A stretch of 64,000 nt of DNA, taken from positions 46,162,166 through 46,226,165 of the forward strand of contig OY735233.1 of the NCBI GenBank assembly GCA_963457665.1, in the 5' to 3' direction. The stretch is from Thysanoteuthis rhombus (taxonomy: Eukaryota > Mollusca > Cephalopoda > Oegopsida > Thysanoteuthidae). Position 1 is the stretch's first letter. Every line of letters begins with the position of its first letter. The notes beneath the pieces were generated by a model. It searched no databases and was not told the origin of the DNA. It saw only the letters and a list, made by a program, of their open reading frames with translations. The translations under genes were made by a program, and so were the position numbers. Of the stretch, positions 35,698-47,105 are shown one piece after another.

Positions 35698-35723
35698 GTG
35701 AGGAACTTCCCAACTTTTGTTTG
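35698..35723 (+). repeat. 26-bp flanking direct repeat, right copy
   Basis: Second copy of the 35220-35245 sequence. Similarity extends a little to the left (ttctttagtg against ttctttcgtg), so the duplication may be 30 bp or more. Confidence 0.9.
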
Positions 35724-36810
35724 TAAATTGTTTAGAAGGTCGATATTATTGTAGCATTGTCGATAAACAAGATATACTTTATTAGAAAAAAAAGGTTCTG
35801 AATTGCCAACGGCGTCACTACTCGACCTGTGATGATATTAATTGAGAAATGAACGGACGAAATAAACACAGGCTCAGATAACTTTGTGTCTGTGTCAATT
35901 AGTTTGTCCACTTATTTGTGATCTTGTTTTGGTTTCAACTTTCACTAAGCACGATATTTCTTCGGCGTTATCACAAAGATGCATGAATGAAAACGCATCA
36001 AATGTCGTGGCCCATTCATTACAAAATCAGAACCCATTCATTTGTGCACGGTGTAGATTTTTCCTTGTTACTCATTCACAATACATCTACTCGTGTAGAC
36101 GTAATAGTCTTGAGTATAAATGAAATGTGTTGAATCATGTTGCTGATTTATTACAAAAGGAGAATCCATTTATTCGTGGTCAGTATAAGTTCCCCTTGTT
36201 ATTTATTTATTATACACCCAACCGCTGAGGAGAGAGTGTATAAATAAAATGTATTAAATGTTTTGTTTGTGGCATTAGACCATTTTTGTGGACAATCCAA
36301 TCTCTTTTTCTTATCTTTAATGTTAACATAACGTTTTGGCTGAATCTCTCTACGACCTTCTTTAGGTGTAATATACAATATCTACAAAACTGATAAAGGA
36401 AACTATTTCATTGATTATATAACATATTGCACCGTTGAATGATTCTACCAAAACATTGTATTAACATCAAAGATGAGAAGAAGAAATTGGATTGTACGAA
36501 AGATGAAATTCGATTATTAAATGTTGAGACTAATTCAATAAAAAATAATCCGTGGGTTGTTTTTTTTTTTTGGTTTCTCATCTACTACAGATTTACGGTT
36601 TGACTTGCAGACATATCCGAGGGCCCGAATGTGGGAAACCTTCCAAATTCTTGGTTTGCGAAACGAAGCCATGATGTTCACAAAGGTGGCACTGTCGAGT
36701 GCGGTGTCAATTTGTTCCGTTCACATTTTGTCTTCTGGCGTATAAAACTGCATTTGGTTCAGCAACCAGTTTGTGCGAGATGTATGCGCATAGAAAGCCT
36801 TCTACTGTCT
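35724..36810. other. No recognised gene
   Basis: Short ORFs only. Between about 36000 and 36240 two related phrases occur (caaaatcagaacccattcat then ttgtgcacggtgtag; acaaaaggagaatccattta then ttcgtggtcagtataag), which hints at a ~120 bp tandem repeat of unknown origin. Confidence 0.5.
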
Positions 36811-36811
36811 T

Positions 36812-36870
36812 GGTAGATAATAGAACGACACTGAAATGACCCATCAACGGCAAAGACCCGGGCAAAATGT
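36812..36870 (+). repeat. Dispersed repeat family S, copy 1
   Basis: The phrase cttggtagataatagaacga then cactgaaatgac matches 42517-42565 (tcggtagacaatggaatgac) and 55530-55575. Its extent is unclear. Confidence 0.5.
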
Positions 36871-37042
36871 ATGGATAATTTGGGATGTTTAGTCGACAGA
36901 ATCAGCCTCTTTGCCTTGCTGCAAAAAGTGAGCGATTCGCTTATCATCAGTTTGGCTACAGGAGCTGTCGGAAGGAAGTTAGTCGGCATCCTGTCGCCTC
37001 AAGAGAACCGATTGATTTAGAATCAGAGCTCTATGTTTGAGT

Positions 37043-37120
37043 TTGTGTGTGTGTGTGTGTAAGTGTGTGTAAGTGTGTGTATGAGTGTGTATGAGTGTGT
37101 GCGCGCACGCGCATGCGCGT
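37043..37120 (+). repeat. (GT)n followed by an alternating GC tract
   Basis: GT and AAGTGTGTGT/ATGAGTGTGT units run into gcgcgcacgcgcatgcgcgt (37101-37120). The alternating purine-pyrimidine order is the classic form for Z-DNA. Confidence 0.9.
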
Positions 37121-37189
37121 GGATGTCTTGTTCGTTCCAAACGAACCGCCATTTCATTGTTCTACTATGCATAGGAATTTAAATCACTA

Positions 37190-37549
37190 AACAAGTCTGG
37201 TTTATCAATAGAAACTGTTATGTGATCGATGTCTTTTGGTAGCATTCCCTTTTGGGGCTGATCAATTGAAAAGTTGGAAATGGGGGTGATCAATGAATGA
37301 GTTGATTTCCTCGCCTTTTGTTGGGCAATGCTTACTGAAAAAGACTGAATTAATAAAAAATAAAGTGTGAATGCTGACGGACATAAAAGAAGGGACAAGT
37401 TTATCATGAACTTATATTGCAAATTCAACCTGCAACTAAAAACTATAAGGGGAGGGTAGAAAAAAAGAATAGTTTTTCTAGATATATTAAAGAGTAAATA
37501 TTCAAGTATTATGCCATGAGTTTCAATTTGCGCGGCGTGTATGCGTGAA

Positions 37550-37550
<1 letters not shown>
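37190..37550 (-). repeat. Family U dispersed repeat, copy 9, first part
   Basis: Starts caagtctggtttatcaatag and runs through the gcattcccttttggggctg and atgaacttatattgcaaatt blocks. It breaks off at cggcgtgtatgcgtgaag, where (AT)n and a SINE interrupt it. The remainder is at 37962-38025. Confidence 0.75.
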
Positions 37551-37600
<50 letters not shown>

Positions 37601-37900
37601 TTGCGCCATCCACAAACAGCTGTTTCAATGTATTACATCTCTTCAGTGTGGCTTTAGACTTCCCATTATCCAATCCAGTACTGCGAGGCAGAATTGACAC
37701 CTTCACTTCACCCAGAGGCCGATATCCTACCTCTGGACTACGGAACTGGATGATCAGTAAGGTTGGATTTAAGCAATATATCTATTTACACAGAAATTCC
37801 TCATCCCCCAGTATGCTGTATTCCTATGGAAGAGCATTGCATAAGCTTACAATGCATGAGTTACCCCACTTAAAGAGTTCTCAACCCTGAATAGAGGAGC

Positions 37901-37961
<61 letters not shown>
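37551..37961 (-). repeat. tRNA-like SINE family Y, copy 1, bordered by (AT)n on both sides
   Basis: (AT)n at 37551-37597 and 37902-37961 bracket ~305 bp. On the reverse strand near 37680-37745 it reads gtagtccagaggtaggatat then cggcctctgggtgaag (A box and anticodon-like arm), and then gtgtcaattctgcc as a decayed B box. Similar text occurs at 56782-57090 and 60533-60898, each also after (AT)n. It lies inside U copy 9. Confidence 0.75.
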
Positions 37962-37963
<2 letters not shown>

Positions 37964-38025
37964 AGTCAGCCAGGCCATCTTAGGAAACTGAAATAACTTA
38001 TGTTGACAATTTTGATGATTGTTTC
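37962..38025 (-). repeat. Family U dispersed repeat, copy 9, second part
   Basis: Resumes with ccagtcagccaggccatctt and gaaataacttatgttgacaa and ends with gattgtttctga. This is the continuation expected after the (ATAC) block of the family consensus. Confidence 0.75.
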
Positions 38026-38109
38026 TGAAATTTGACATATTTTCATATTTGACTCGAATTTTTCTTCATCTAATTATATGATCAAATATAAAAGTATTGT
38101 TGTAAAACG

Positions 38110-38200
38110 AACTGAATGCAAACCGTCTCAGTCTGAGTTTGAACTCGGTTCGTCGATTCCACATTCCAAATCCTGATCACTCGGATATTGAATCATACTT
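38110..38200 (-). repeat. tRNA-like SINE head
   Basis: The reverse strand has gagttcaaactcag (B box, near 38140) with atccgagtgatcagg (A-box-like, near 38180) ~45 bp upstream. The extent of the body is unknown. Confidence 0.5.
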
Positions 38201-38204
38201 TAAT

Positions 38205-40285
38205 TTGTTTTGATTTCTCATTTGATTTGATTTTTGATTTATCTATTTACTTCATTAAATTGACCGGAAAATTTGTCTCAGACATCTGAGATAAGGTCTA
38301 CATTGTTTTTATTAGTATTTAATTCTTCTCTCGCCAATTTTCTGTCGGAAGGAGGAAGAAAACACATCATTTTATTATTCAATTCTATGAATCACTTTGA
38401 GAATTTTTCTCTCATAATTTTAAAGAAGTGATTTGATTGGCATTTCTTTCGGCAAATTTGTATCTTCCTGTTTTTCTTCCGAAATTTCCAGAAAATTTCT
38501 GAGTGCTTTTTTTCATTTGAGTTTACACAAGACAGTTGTGTAATTATAAAGAAATAATTTGAAAGTAATTTTCATCAATTTGAAAAATCTTTTTGATATT
38601 TAACGTCTGTGAGTTTGACTATTTTCAGTGACAATAATGACTCCGGTGATGATTGTGGGGTTATTTAGTTCTTGTGATAAAATCCATGTTTATAACTTTT
38701 GGTTTTCGTCTGAAATCGTCAAAAGCACGAGTTCTCTTCACACTTGTTTTGTTACGGACCATGAATGTCCTTAGAGCTCTCAAGCAATCATGATTGAGGT
38801 TTCTTTTGACGTCGTAAATTATTGTATCAAGGGAGGTAATCATTCGATGCCAAAATAAAAGACCAACTCCCTTGTAAAATATTCTACGGATGTTTGCATT
38901 AACTAAATATATGATTCCGGGGGTGGAAAAGAACAAAATTCTTCTCGGAGAGTTTTTTTTTTTATTTATCTGCTAACTTAATAGATATCACCCCTAAGGA
39001 GGTAATACTTGAGTTGAAAGGAGCTATGGATCATCAAATACAATTAGATTTTTCTTTTAGAAGAAGTAGGCATTCTTTCGTTTTAAAACGGTAAAATAAC
39101 CGGAAAGGGGTGATAGAAAAAAAGTTGAGAAACCTTGCCCTAAAGATTCCCTACATATTCTGCTTTCAGTTAACCGACGTTGGATTAAGAATCTGACAAT
39201 TAAAGAACGCGCGTCATTTCGGAGCTCTTGGAAAACGACCATTTTTAAGTGATGTGATTAAAATATGATTATTCGTTTTTTTATTTATTATCTATTTGGA
39301 GTCGATTGTGTCCGACAATGATAGCTTGGTGGGGGGGGGTACGAATCTAATCAAAAGGCTCACGTGTACCTGAGAAGTCTATGACTGTACCGAGTACGTT
39401 CTACATTGTCCAGGAGGCTAAGACTAAGACCACCACCGCAAACACATTATGAGTCAGTGTGGTAGAGCAGGGCCAATTACTCTCCATGCCTTACCCTTAC
39501 AACCACAAAAGGGAACCATTGGGCTTCCAGGAGTGAAATTTCCTTAGTGGGGCGATTTTAACCAAGAGAAGAATTGGGGATGAATTTCAATCAGGGGGAT
39601 GGAGAAAAACTATTTGACGATTATTCAAAACGGAGGAGACTTTAAGAAAACATATGATCCCTAAATCCGACTAGCAGCCCCCTTTCATCTGACCTACCAA
39701 CTTCATTGAATATCTGACGTTTCGTGCAAGAATCCTTCATTTTCCTTATTCATCTTTTGTTAGCGAATAATAAAATTCAGTACTGAAAAATAGAGCATAA
39801 GACTCATTCTTGCAGTAGCTTCAAACGAATCAATGAAGAATGTATCATTTATTTATAGTACATGGTTGTTTTCTGCAGGTATGTACTGCAATAGTGGAAA
39901 AGAACAATACTATAATTTAAAAAAAAAACAAGTTTCATTTCTATTTGCTTTGGCCTACAAGACATCCAATTATTTCTCATCCGGTCCGCCCCCCAAACGA
40001 CACTTAGTTTTAGTGCAAAGACCAGTTACTCTGCTCTAAGCGCTGAGCGAAACAAGCAAGTATTATATTCGGTGAAAGAGTTGCACACATTCTTGTAAAT
40101 ATTTCAATACCAAATCAAATTACTAAGATTATTCCTCGGCAAAAAAAGAGCAATGCCACACATTCGGTCAGATTTTGATTAATACACGATTTTAGTTGTT
40201 TTTGGGAAAACAAAATGAATAAGAATCTACGCGATTAAATCTACTGACTCGACCCATAAAAAGCTATGGATTTCTTGCGTACTTT
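38205..40285. other. No recognised gene
   Basis: ORFs at 38661-38936 and 39057-39242 (minus) and 39833-40039 (plus) carry no motif I know. gtgtggtagagcagg near 39460 is tRNA A-box-like but has no partner B box. Confidence 0.5.
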
Positions 40286-40287
40286 TT

Positions 40288-40837
40288 CTCTCTCGTTCAT
40301 CTCTCTCTCTATATGCATACATCACATTCCCCCCTCTCTCTCTATCTCCCTCTTCTTTCTTGTCCTACTCTTTCTCTCGCAGTTGCTCTTATTACTCCTC
40401 TTCTTTTTCTTATGCATATGTTCTCCATTTCTTTATTAATGAATACCTCTCCTACTTACGCCTCACCGAACAACGTTCTTCTGATTTCACTCTTTTCTTT
40501 TCCATCAATCTCTTTCCCTTCTTCTCTTTCTTTATTTTTCTTCTCTTCCCCTTATTTGTCTCCCTCTCCCTCCATTATCTCTGTACTTTCCTATCTCTGT
40601 TTTATTTGTATCCTAACCAAATCCCCCTCTATTCTCCATCCTATGTCGCTCTTTATTTTTATGATTATCCATCCCCTCATATCTATTCCTCTTTTCAACT
40701 CCCCTCTCTCTCCCCCTCTCTTTCTTCCCTCCCTCTCTCTCTCTTCACCCTCCTCTCTCGCTCTTTATTTTTATAATTATCCATCCTCTTATATTTCTTC
40801 CTTTTTCTTCAATCCCCCCTCTCTCTCTCTTTCTCTC

Positions 40838-40874
<37 letters not shown>

Positions 40875-40875
40875 A
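40288..40875 (+). repeat. ~590 bp polypyrimidine region ending in (TC)n
   Basis: Almost entirely C and T on the plus strand, with only scattered A and G, and a final pure TC run (40820-40872). Overlapping open frames of 191 and 138 codons here are Ser/Leu/Phe/Pro-rich consequences of the composition and not genes. Confidence 0.9.
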
Positions 40876-41226
40876 TATTTTTTTCTAATCAGTTACTATC
40901 GAATTCAGAATCCTCATTTAAAAGCAATCTTTTGGTAGATCGATACCAATGAACTGCACATCTTCCCCTGGAAGAGGCTAGTAGCGGAGAGGGCGGACGT
41001 TGCTATAAAAATTGCAAAAAGACCATCCTGTTCAGTCTTCAAGTGGACATCTCAAGAAAAAAAATCAATGTCTATGGAAGAAATCTTCTAAGAGAGAAAT
41101 GAAAAGTCTGGGGTGAACAATCTATTGCAACTTTGCATCGTTCACGTGACCACCGGTAAGAATTTGTGAACTTGTGTCTCTGTTAGTGACACCCCTTATT
41201 CTTTATGGAAAACTATTCTCCTAAAT

Positions 41227-41600
41227 CAGGGGTTGCCAAATGTTCAAGACCATCGATTCCTTCACTTGATGCTCTGTCGACTCCTAGGCAGGACAGCCAA
41301 AATGAATTTATCAAACGTACCAATACCGCAGCCTAAAACGTACCCGGATCGATCAACTGGTTATAAGTCAATATATCACATTTATTGAAAACTTAATAAT
41401 TGAAATACCTTTTAAGTAGAGACTCGTTTTCCCCACTTCTGATATAATTAATCATATATTTTTTACATATTTCTCATAGGAACGCCAGCTCTCGGCCCCC
41501 AAAATTTATTGACCTCCTCTTAACCTACAGATATTTATCGACTTTGGGATAGTCGTATCGAGCCCCAGGGGTCGACATCGATCACTTTGGCAACCCCTTC
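41227..41600. mobile_element. hAT-like MITE
   Basis: The left end caggggttgccaaatg (41227-41242) and the right end tttggcaacccctt (41586-41599) are inverted complements over 13 of 14 bases. An inner ggggtcgac block resembles hAT ends (CAGGGGT start). The length of ~373 bp with no ORF fits a non-autonomous element. The flanking 8-mers tcctaaat and cttcaaat differ at four sites, all transitions, so a target-site duplication is only tentative. Confidence 0.7.
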
Positions 41601-42310
41601 TTCAAATCATCAAAGTGTCATACAACCTGATTGATACTAATATGATCCCATGAATGGGTATTTCGATTTCATAGCCAAACCTATTTCACCTTTTGTTCAC
41701 ACCACACCTGGTGCCTATGCTTTACATTAGTTGAATTTGTTTACATTCAATCGATATATATTTTCTCGTTTCATTGAATTTCTATTTTTATAAGAGAAAA
41801 GACCAAGAAACTTAATTTAACATTATTGACACTAGTGATTCCATTTTTATACTTTTCTAAATCTTTGTCTTTGCACTGCGACGTTTCATTCAGTTTAGAC
41901 TTCTCCAAATTAAAAACTCAAGCAATCTGATACAATTAGAAATCAGAAAAAACGTTAGTATATCTTTAAAATGAGAGGGTATACCACTGCCAACGCTAAA
42001 ACTGAACGATGATCAGTGCATATATAGCAACGATGCAAGAGAAGTAACAGTAAGAAAATTCCTGTATCTGCACCAGAATTGAATGGATAATTTTATAGGA
42101 ATTCATTGAGAACTTTTGAAGGTATTGTGTGGGCAGACATATACCTAGGATGTAGGAGAAGTGAGTAAAAAAAGAATTCTGGCTCTGCTTCAAAGTTTAA
42201 TCGATTGTTCGTTTTCCATTGGGCCATCCTTTCTCAATACTCCATAGAAAGTCATTGATGGTCTTTCGGAGATGCTGTGTGAACAAACTGTCTGGCAGAT
42301 GGACAGACAG

Positions 42311-42312
<2 letters not shown>

Positions 42313-42358
<46 letters not shown>

Positions 42359-42361
42359 TAA

Positions 42362-42422
<61 letters not shown>
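42313..42422 (+). repeat. (AC)n then (TA)n compound microsatellite
   Basis: About 20 AC units, a short spacer (atatatattaatattt), then ~30 TA units. Confidence 0.95.
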
Positions 42423-42424
<2 letters not shown>

Positions 42425-42516
42425 CTCTTCCAAGATGGAAGAGAAATATCTTCTATAGAAAAGTCCAAGCATTGAAATGAATTATGACATGTTTACTGGA
42501 TAGAAAAAGGCCTCCA

Positions 42517-42900
42517 ATCTCGGTAGACAATGGAATGACACTGAAATGAGCTCACTAGGGTGCAAGCTTGAACGTAGTGAATGGAGATCATCGGACCCCC
42601 AGTAGACAACAACCCCCCGTTAGCATCGCTCATGTATTTCAAAGGAAAGCCGAGTGATACTCTTGGCATCAGTCAAGTGGGACTCCACACCCTGGCTTGG
42701 AATTAGAATTACCAATCTCTTATACTGGTTTCCAGTTTGAGGTCCCAGTCTGTCCGAATATTCAACCATGGTGGGGAGAAGGGATGGATTTAGACCTTTC
42801 GCTAGGTCATTAGTCTGAAATAAATGCAGTTTGAACCCGGTTTGCCAATTCCATTATTGGTGCTATCAACTGTTTGACCACCAGCAGACAATAAACCATA
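42517..42900 (-). repeat. SINE composite (families S and Z) with tRNA-like head
   Basis: On the reverse strand the head near 42895 reads tggtggtcaaacagttgata then gcacc, followed by gggttcaaactgc as a good B box (near 42830). The body runs through the Z blocks (cccagtctgtcc, tctcttatactgg) to the S block tcggtagacaatggaatgac at 42517. It is probably one retroposon ~380 bp long. Partial copies are 27075-27265 (Z part) and 36812-36870 and 55530-55615 (S part). Confidence 0.65.
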
Positions 42901-43242
42901 TCCAAAGGTCAAGCATTATCTATGATATTCTACCTTCTCAAATCATAAATAATATTTCCATCGGTTGAGGCTCAGCTTTTTGAGGTAAGCAGTCTTAGAT
43001 TCCACAAGTTTTCTGAATTTTGGGCTATGGTCTTCATCTTTGTTATTTTCAACACAAAATCTCATCACATATATACTTCGGCTTTTTCTAGGTTTATTTT
43101 GCCTTTAGGTCTTTAGAAACCACTTAGTACTTTCTTAGGACTGAGTGCTAAGGTCTCATCTCAACAGAGTTGACTTTTTTTTTCGATCGTCTTTTCTTAA
43201 TTTGGGGTATCTTATTTTCATCTTATCTTAATTGGGTAAGGT

Positions 43243-43490
43243 GTTAAAAGATTATCAATTAATATTTTATACTTTAATCCATCTCTTTGTAAGTTGTCTG
43301 AAAAAATTGAATAATTGAATGTGTTATTTGGTCTTGTGCCGAAAGTAAGAGCAAATATCTTGCTCTTTGCATGTGTGCATGTATATTTATGTATGGGTTA
43401 GTATGTGTGCTTTTTTTGTTTGCGCTGGAGGGGCCAGTTTTATAAGTAAAATATAATCTGCAATATAAGCTCCATAAACCTTTTATCTAG
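43243..43490 (+). repeat. ~250 bp tandem duplication, unit 1
   Basis: Shared with unit 2: aattaatattttatacttta, ttgtctgaa-aaa, tgccg-aa-gagagcaaa, a gcatgtgtg block, gctggaggggcc against gctggaggagga, ataagtaa-atata, and gcaatataagctccat. Adjacent to unit 2 in the same orientation. Confidence 0.85.
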
Positions 43491-43504
43491 GTTAGTTTTT
43501 AAAA

Positions 43505-43745
43505 AATACTTGATTTTCAAATGATTAATTAGTATTTTATACTTTTATCCAGCTCTTCATATATTGTCTGAATAAAGACAGAATTACAAAATATTTGGGT
43601 TTTTTTGCCGGAAATGAGAGCAAAAACTTTGCTTGGTGGTTGTATTGGGGAGGGGCATGTGTGTGCGTGAATTTATGAGCTGGAGGAGGAAGCTTCATAA
43701 GTAATATATATTCCGCAATAAGCTTCACAAATCATAACTTTTACT
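43505..43745 (+). repeat. ~250 bp tandem duplication, unit 2
   Basis: Follows unit 1 directly, with moderate divergence and small indels. Unknown element; no ORF runs through it. Confidence 0.85.
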
Positions 43746-43919
43746 CTTGGGAAAGGCTTAATATTCATCAATAAGTCTTTTTCTCTGAAGTTTTATAATC
43801 CCTTTGGCAAATCATTTATTTTGTTTCTTTCCTTTTTTTCCTTTCTTTTTTATTCATTTTTCTTTCTTTTTTCTTTCTCAGTCTTTTTTTCTTTATTCTC
43901 ATCAGTTTTCTTCATCCTT

Positions 43920-44345
43920 TGTTAGAAACTGCCAACCAAAACTGTCAATATCAACATAGGTTTCCTCATTTTCAAGTGGGTCTGTCCATCTGGCTAGCTA
44001 TGTATAAGTCTCACGCCCAAGCCGCACCAACAGAGCTAGAAGGAAAATCCAAACATTTACTCCTCATCAAAACCCCATCATCAAAACATATTTTTCTTAA
44101 TGGAGGATCCAATTTACAATATAAGATTATCCTAAATTGATCCCTTAGTCTGTGTCTTGCAGCGATCCTGCAAGTTTGTTATTTGTTGTTTTTTCTAATC
44201 TCGACCTTTCCAGTGATCACTGACCAACATAAGGAGAGAGAATTAACTTTTTCATTGATAAACCCTTTTTTAATCTTTGGATTAATCATCCTCAACACGA
44301 CATGTTACTGACAAATGTTAGTCACATGAAGGTCTCTCCTAAAAC
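43920..44345 (+). repeat. Family U dispersed repeat, copy 10
   Basis: Starts ttagaaactgccaaccaaaa and includes caatatcaacataggtttcc, tctggctagctatgtataag, gccgcaccaacagagctaga, tccaatttacaatataagat and acgacatgttactgac. The 3' end is diverged. Confidence 0.8.
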
Positions 44346-44369
44346 CTCATTCCTGATCAAACCTGCTTT

Positions 44370-45790
44370 TTTTTTCTCAACATTTTTCTTCACATTTATT
44401 TTCATATTTTCATGTAGCCCTTTTTTTTACTGCACATTTCTCTTTTTCCGTTTTCTCTCATCTTTCTCCGACTCAAAATCTTTCTTAGTCTCCTTATGTC
44501 TTTCATACATCAACGCTCCTATATAAAACGTTTCCCCCTTTCCATAATCTGTTCATGTGTCATATTCGAAAACATACTAAACCCGCTCTCCATTTTTGCT
44601 CGATGGCTCGAAAGTGAACTAATCTCCGTTGTCCAGCCTCAAACTGGTCAGAACTTTTTGAGGAGTTTGAAAACTGGTTGATGAACGAGAGGAATTCAGG
44701 GAAATGTATTTCTTTCCTCATATTCCTCGTTGAAATGTGGGGAAGGGGTGTCTTATATACCATAGAATACGGTAATTCCTATCAACCTTTCTTTTTTGTT
44801 TAGGTCCATTTTTCTCCTTCTGGTAAGCATATATTAAAGTGACAAAAAGTTGGTGACAATGTATACCTAATATATAATAGCTTAGAAAATTTTTGACCAT
44901 TCAAAACTTTTTTGAACATAAAAACACGCATACATTCAACTACAAAGGATATAAATCAATTATGAAACAAATGAAAACAGACGATGCGACCATTCAATTC
45001 TGTATTTTATTCAATTCAACCACATAAGATATGTTGTGATTAGTGTTTAGGATAAGTTTTAGGGTTAGGGTTATTTAATTCAATTACAAAACAAATTAAA
45101 ACAGTCAACTTGTCATTCTTGCTATGGTGGTTTCACCACTGACATTCCGTGAAAAGAGCTCTGAACAGAGCTCTAGAGCTCTTTAACTTCTTTTTTCTTT
45201 TTTCTTTTTTTTTGCTTTTCCCTTTTTCTTCTTTTTTTTCTTTTTCCTTTTTTCAAGATTCTTCTGATTTTGGTTTATGTCTTTCCTTATTTATGCATAC
45301 AGCTTCCCATTCAACCTACTCTTCGAAAGTTGTACCGTCCTCTAAAGCCTTTTGTTAGCCGGAATAGCGTAAAGTAAAGGAGCAATTACAAGATACATCT
45401 TGCTAATGGATCCACAAAATAAATATGGATAAAACACAGATGCTCACGGACACCGTTCAACGTTGGTACGCTTAAGGTCTTCCGTAAAAATGTAGTGGGG
45501 TAAAGCGAGCTTTTGTAAACGGAGAATACCTGTACTGCATCCTTCTCGTTATATAATTTTTTTTTAACTTTTCTCATTCTTCCTGTTTTTTTGGTCTCAG
45601 TTTTCTCTTTCCTTTTCTTTTTTCTGATATTAACTTTCCTGGTTTTTTTCTGTTTCATTCTTTCCATCTTTCATTTCCGTAGTATTTCCCCTTTACCCCC
45701 TCTACTTCTTCCCCCACACACTTTGTATCTCGCCTTTGCTTTAGTTTTTCTTTCTATTTATTGTTTCACTTTTCCTTTCTTTTTTTTTTT
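44370..45790 (+). other. Pyrimidine-rich DNA without a recognised gene
   Basis: T/C-rich blocks at 44370-44480, 45185-45265 and 45555-45790 alternate with AT-rich DNA. Short frames rich in Phe, Ser and Leu reflect composition. A single ttagggttaggg occurs at 45060. Confidence 0.6.
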
Positions 45791-45792
45791 TT

Positions 45793-45925
45793 AGAAACTG
45801 GTAATCAACATGAGCCCAAATTGTCAATACTGATTTCTCCAGTTTTTAAGTGAATATTCCCTTCACCCCCTTTATCTCTGCCGCTATGTAAAACGCCTTT
45901 GCCTTTGTTGTTCCTCTCTGATAGG

Positions 45926-45958
<33 letters not shown>

Positions 45959-46212
45959 AAAGTAGGTCGCACCGATTGAGCTGATAGGATGAAAATTTAG
46001 ACATTATTCATTATGGAAGATGTGAACAGATTATTCCCTCGTCATTGTGGCCATTATTCACAACCTTTCGGCCATGTATTCTCTTTGCCTTCGTCAGTAA
46101 TTTTGTGAATAAATGAATACATAGACGAGAGGAAAAAGCAGGAGAAGTAACTCATTCATTGAGCGACCCTTTTCCCAATATTTCAATTATATTGAGTGAC
46201 TAATAAGATCTT
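45793..46212 (+). repeat. Family U dispersed repeat, copy 11, interrupted by (CTAT)n
   Basis: Starts ttagaaactggtaatcaac, breaks off at about 45855, and resumes at 45962 with aggtcgcaccgattgagctg. It ends attgagtgactaataagatc. The interruption (45860-45958) includes a (CTAT)8 tract at the place where the family carries its short AT-rich microsatellite. Confidence 0.7.
45926..45958 (+). repeat. (CTAT)n microsatellite
   Basis: Eight pure CTAT units inside U copy 11. Confidence 0.95.
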
Positions 46213-46611
46213 TTTCGCATCAAGTCTTCAATTTTTTAGTTTCTTGTCGATTTACTGTTCTTTCTCCCTCTCTTTCTGTCTTGACTCCCTCTTCCTTTTT
46301 CACTATTTTGACATCTTTTCTCTTTCTTTGCAATCGTTTTCTCTTCGTTTTTCTTCCCACACCCGTTTGTTCATTACTTCCGACAAATCAAAAGAGAGCA
46401 CTTCATTATAAATGGCATTTAAAAACCTTCACGTCTACTATTTGCCAATAAACTGTTAATACTGATAATTCTGTCAAATATTCTATCGGGGAAGTCAGAC
46501 AGTCTAATGGATGGCTCAAGAGATTATGAATGATAAATGAACCGAACACAAAACAATATGGAGAGGAATAAATACCGTACTTATCTGTTCAATAAGCCTA
46601 CTCAAGTGTAT

Positions 46612-47105
46612 CTGCAAACTTTTTACTGAACCAACCATCAACCAAAATACCATAACGCTAGATAAAAACCAACTACGGAAACAAGGTGGCAGCAGGAGAA
46701 GCTACTTGGTCATCTTCCGAAACCTAGAATGGAAAATGAAGAAATCAGAATAGACGGCGAGTCCTTTATCTTAGATTACCTGACGACATCATCCTTTTTG
46801 TGGAAAATCTTCATGATCTCCAAGTAATACTAGACGAAGCAATGAAGTTAGTCTATATATGGACTCCAGTAAAACAAATGTCATGTACAATAAACTTATT
46901 GAGAACAAAGACACAACGTTCAGAATTCAAAACGCAAAACTGAAGAAAGTAGACCATTACATCAATCTAAAACGTTGAATTTACATGAAATCCTCAAAAG
47001 AAGGGGAAACTTAGCCAAGAATCACTGGGTCGGCAAGCTTTTGGCAGATTAAACTCAGCATTTTAATCCTCGAAGAGAGACCCCGAAACTAGTTAACATT
47101 TTTCT
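46612..47105 (+). mobile_element. RTE-type LINE fragment (copy E) with internal deletion
   Basis: The plus strand reads TLDKNQLRKQGGSRRSYLV, the DENQ-x-QAGFRR region of RTE reverse transcriptases. It then jumps to NLEWKMKKSEIDGESL-like text (GIRIDGEYL region), DDIILFVENLHDLQVILDEA after a small frame change, and MDSSKTNVMYN. The conserved stretch between SYSTTDH and the LEWK region is missing, so ~300 bp were deleted. No 3' tail is visible. Confidence 0.75.

Noticed and set aside
40313..40888. 191-codon open frame (plus)
   Set aside because: It lies entirely in the polypyrimidine tract; the Ser/Leu/Phe/Pro composition follows from C/T-only DNA, and other frames are open too.
45055..45075. 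Telomere-like ttagggttaggg
   Set aside because: Only two units; expected by chance or as an interstitial scrap, not a telomere.
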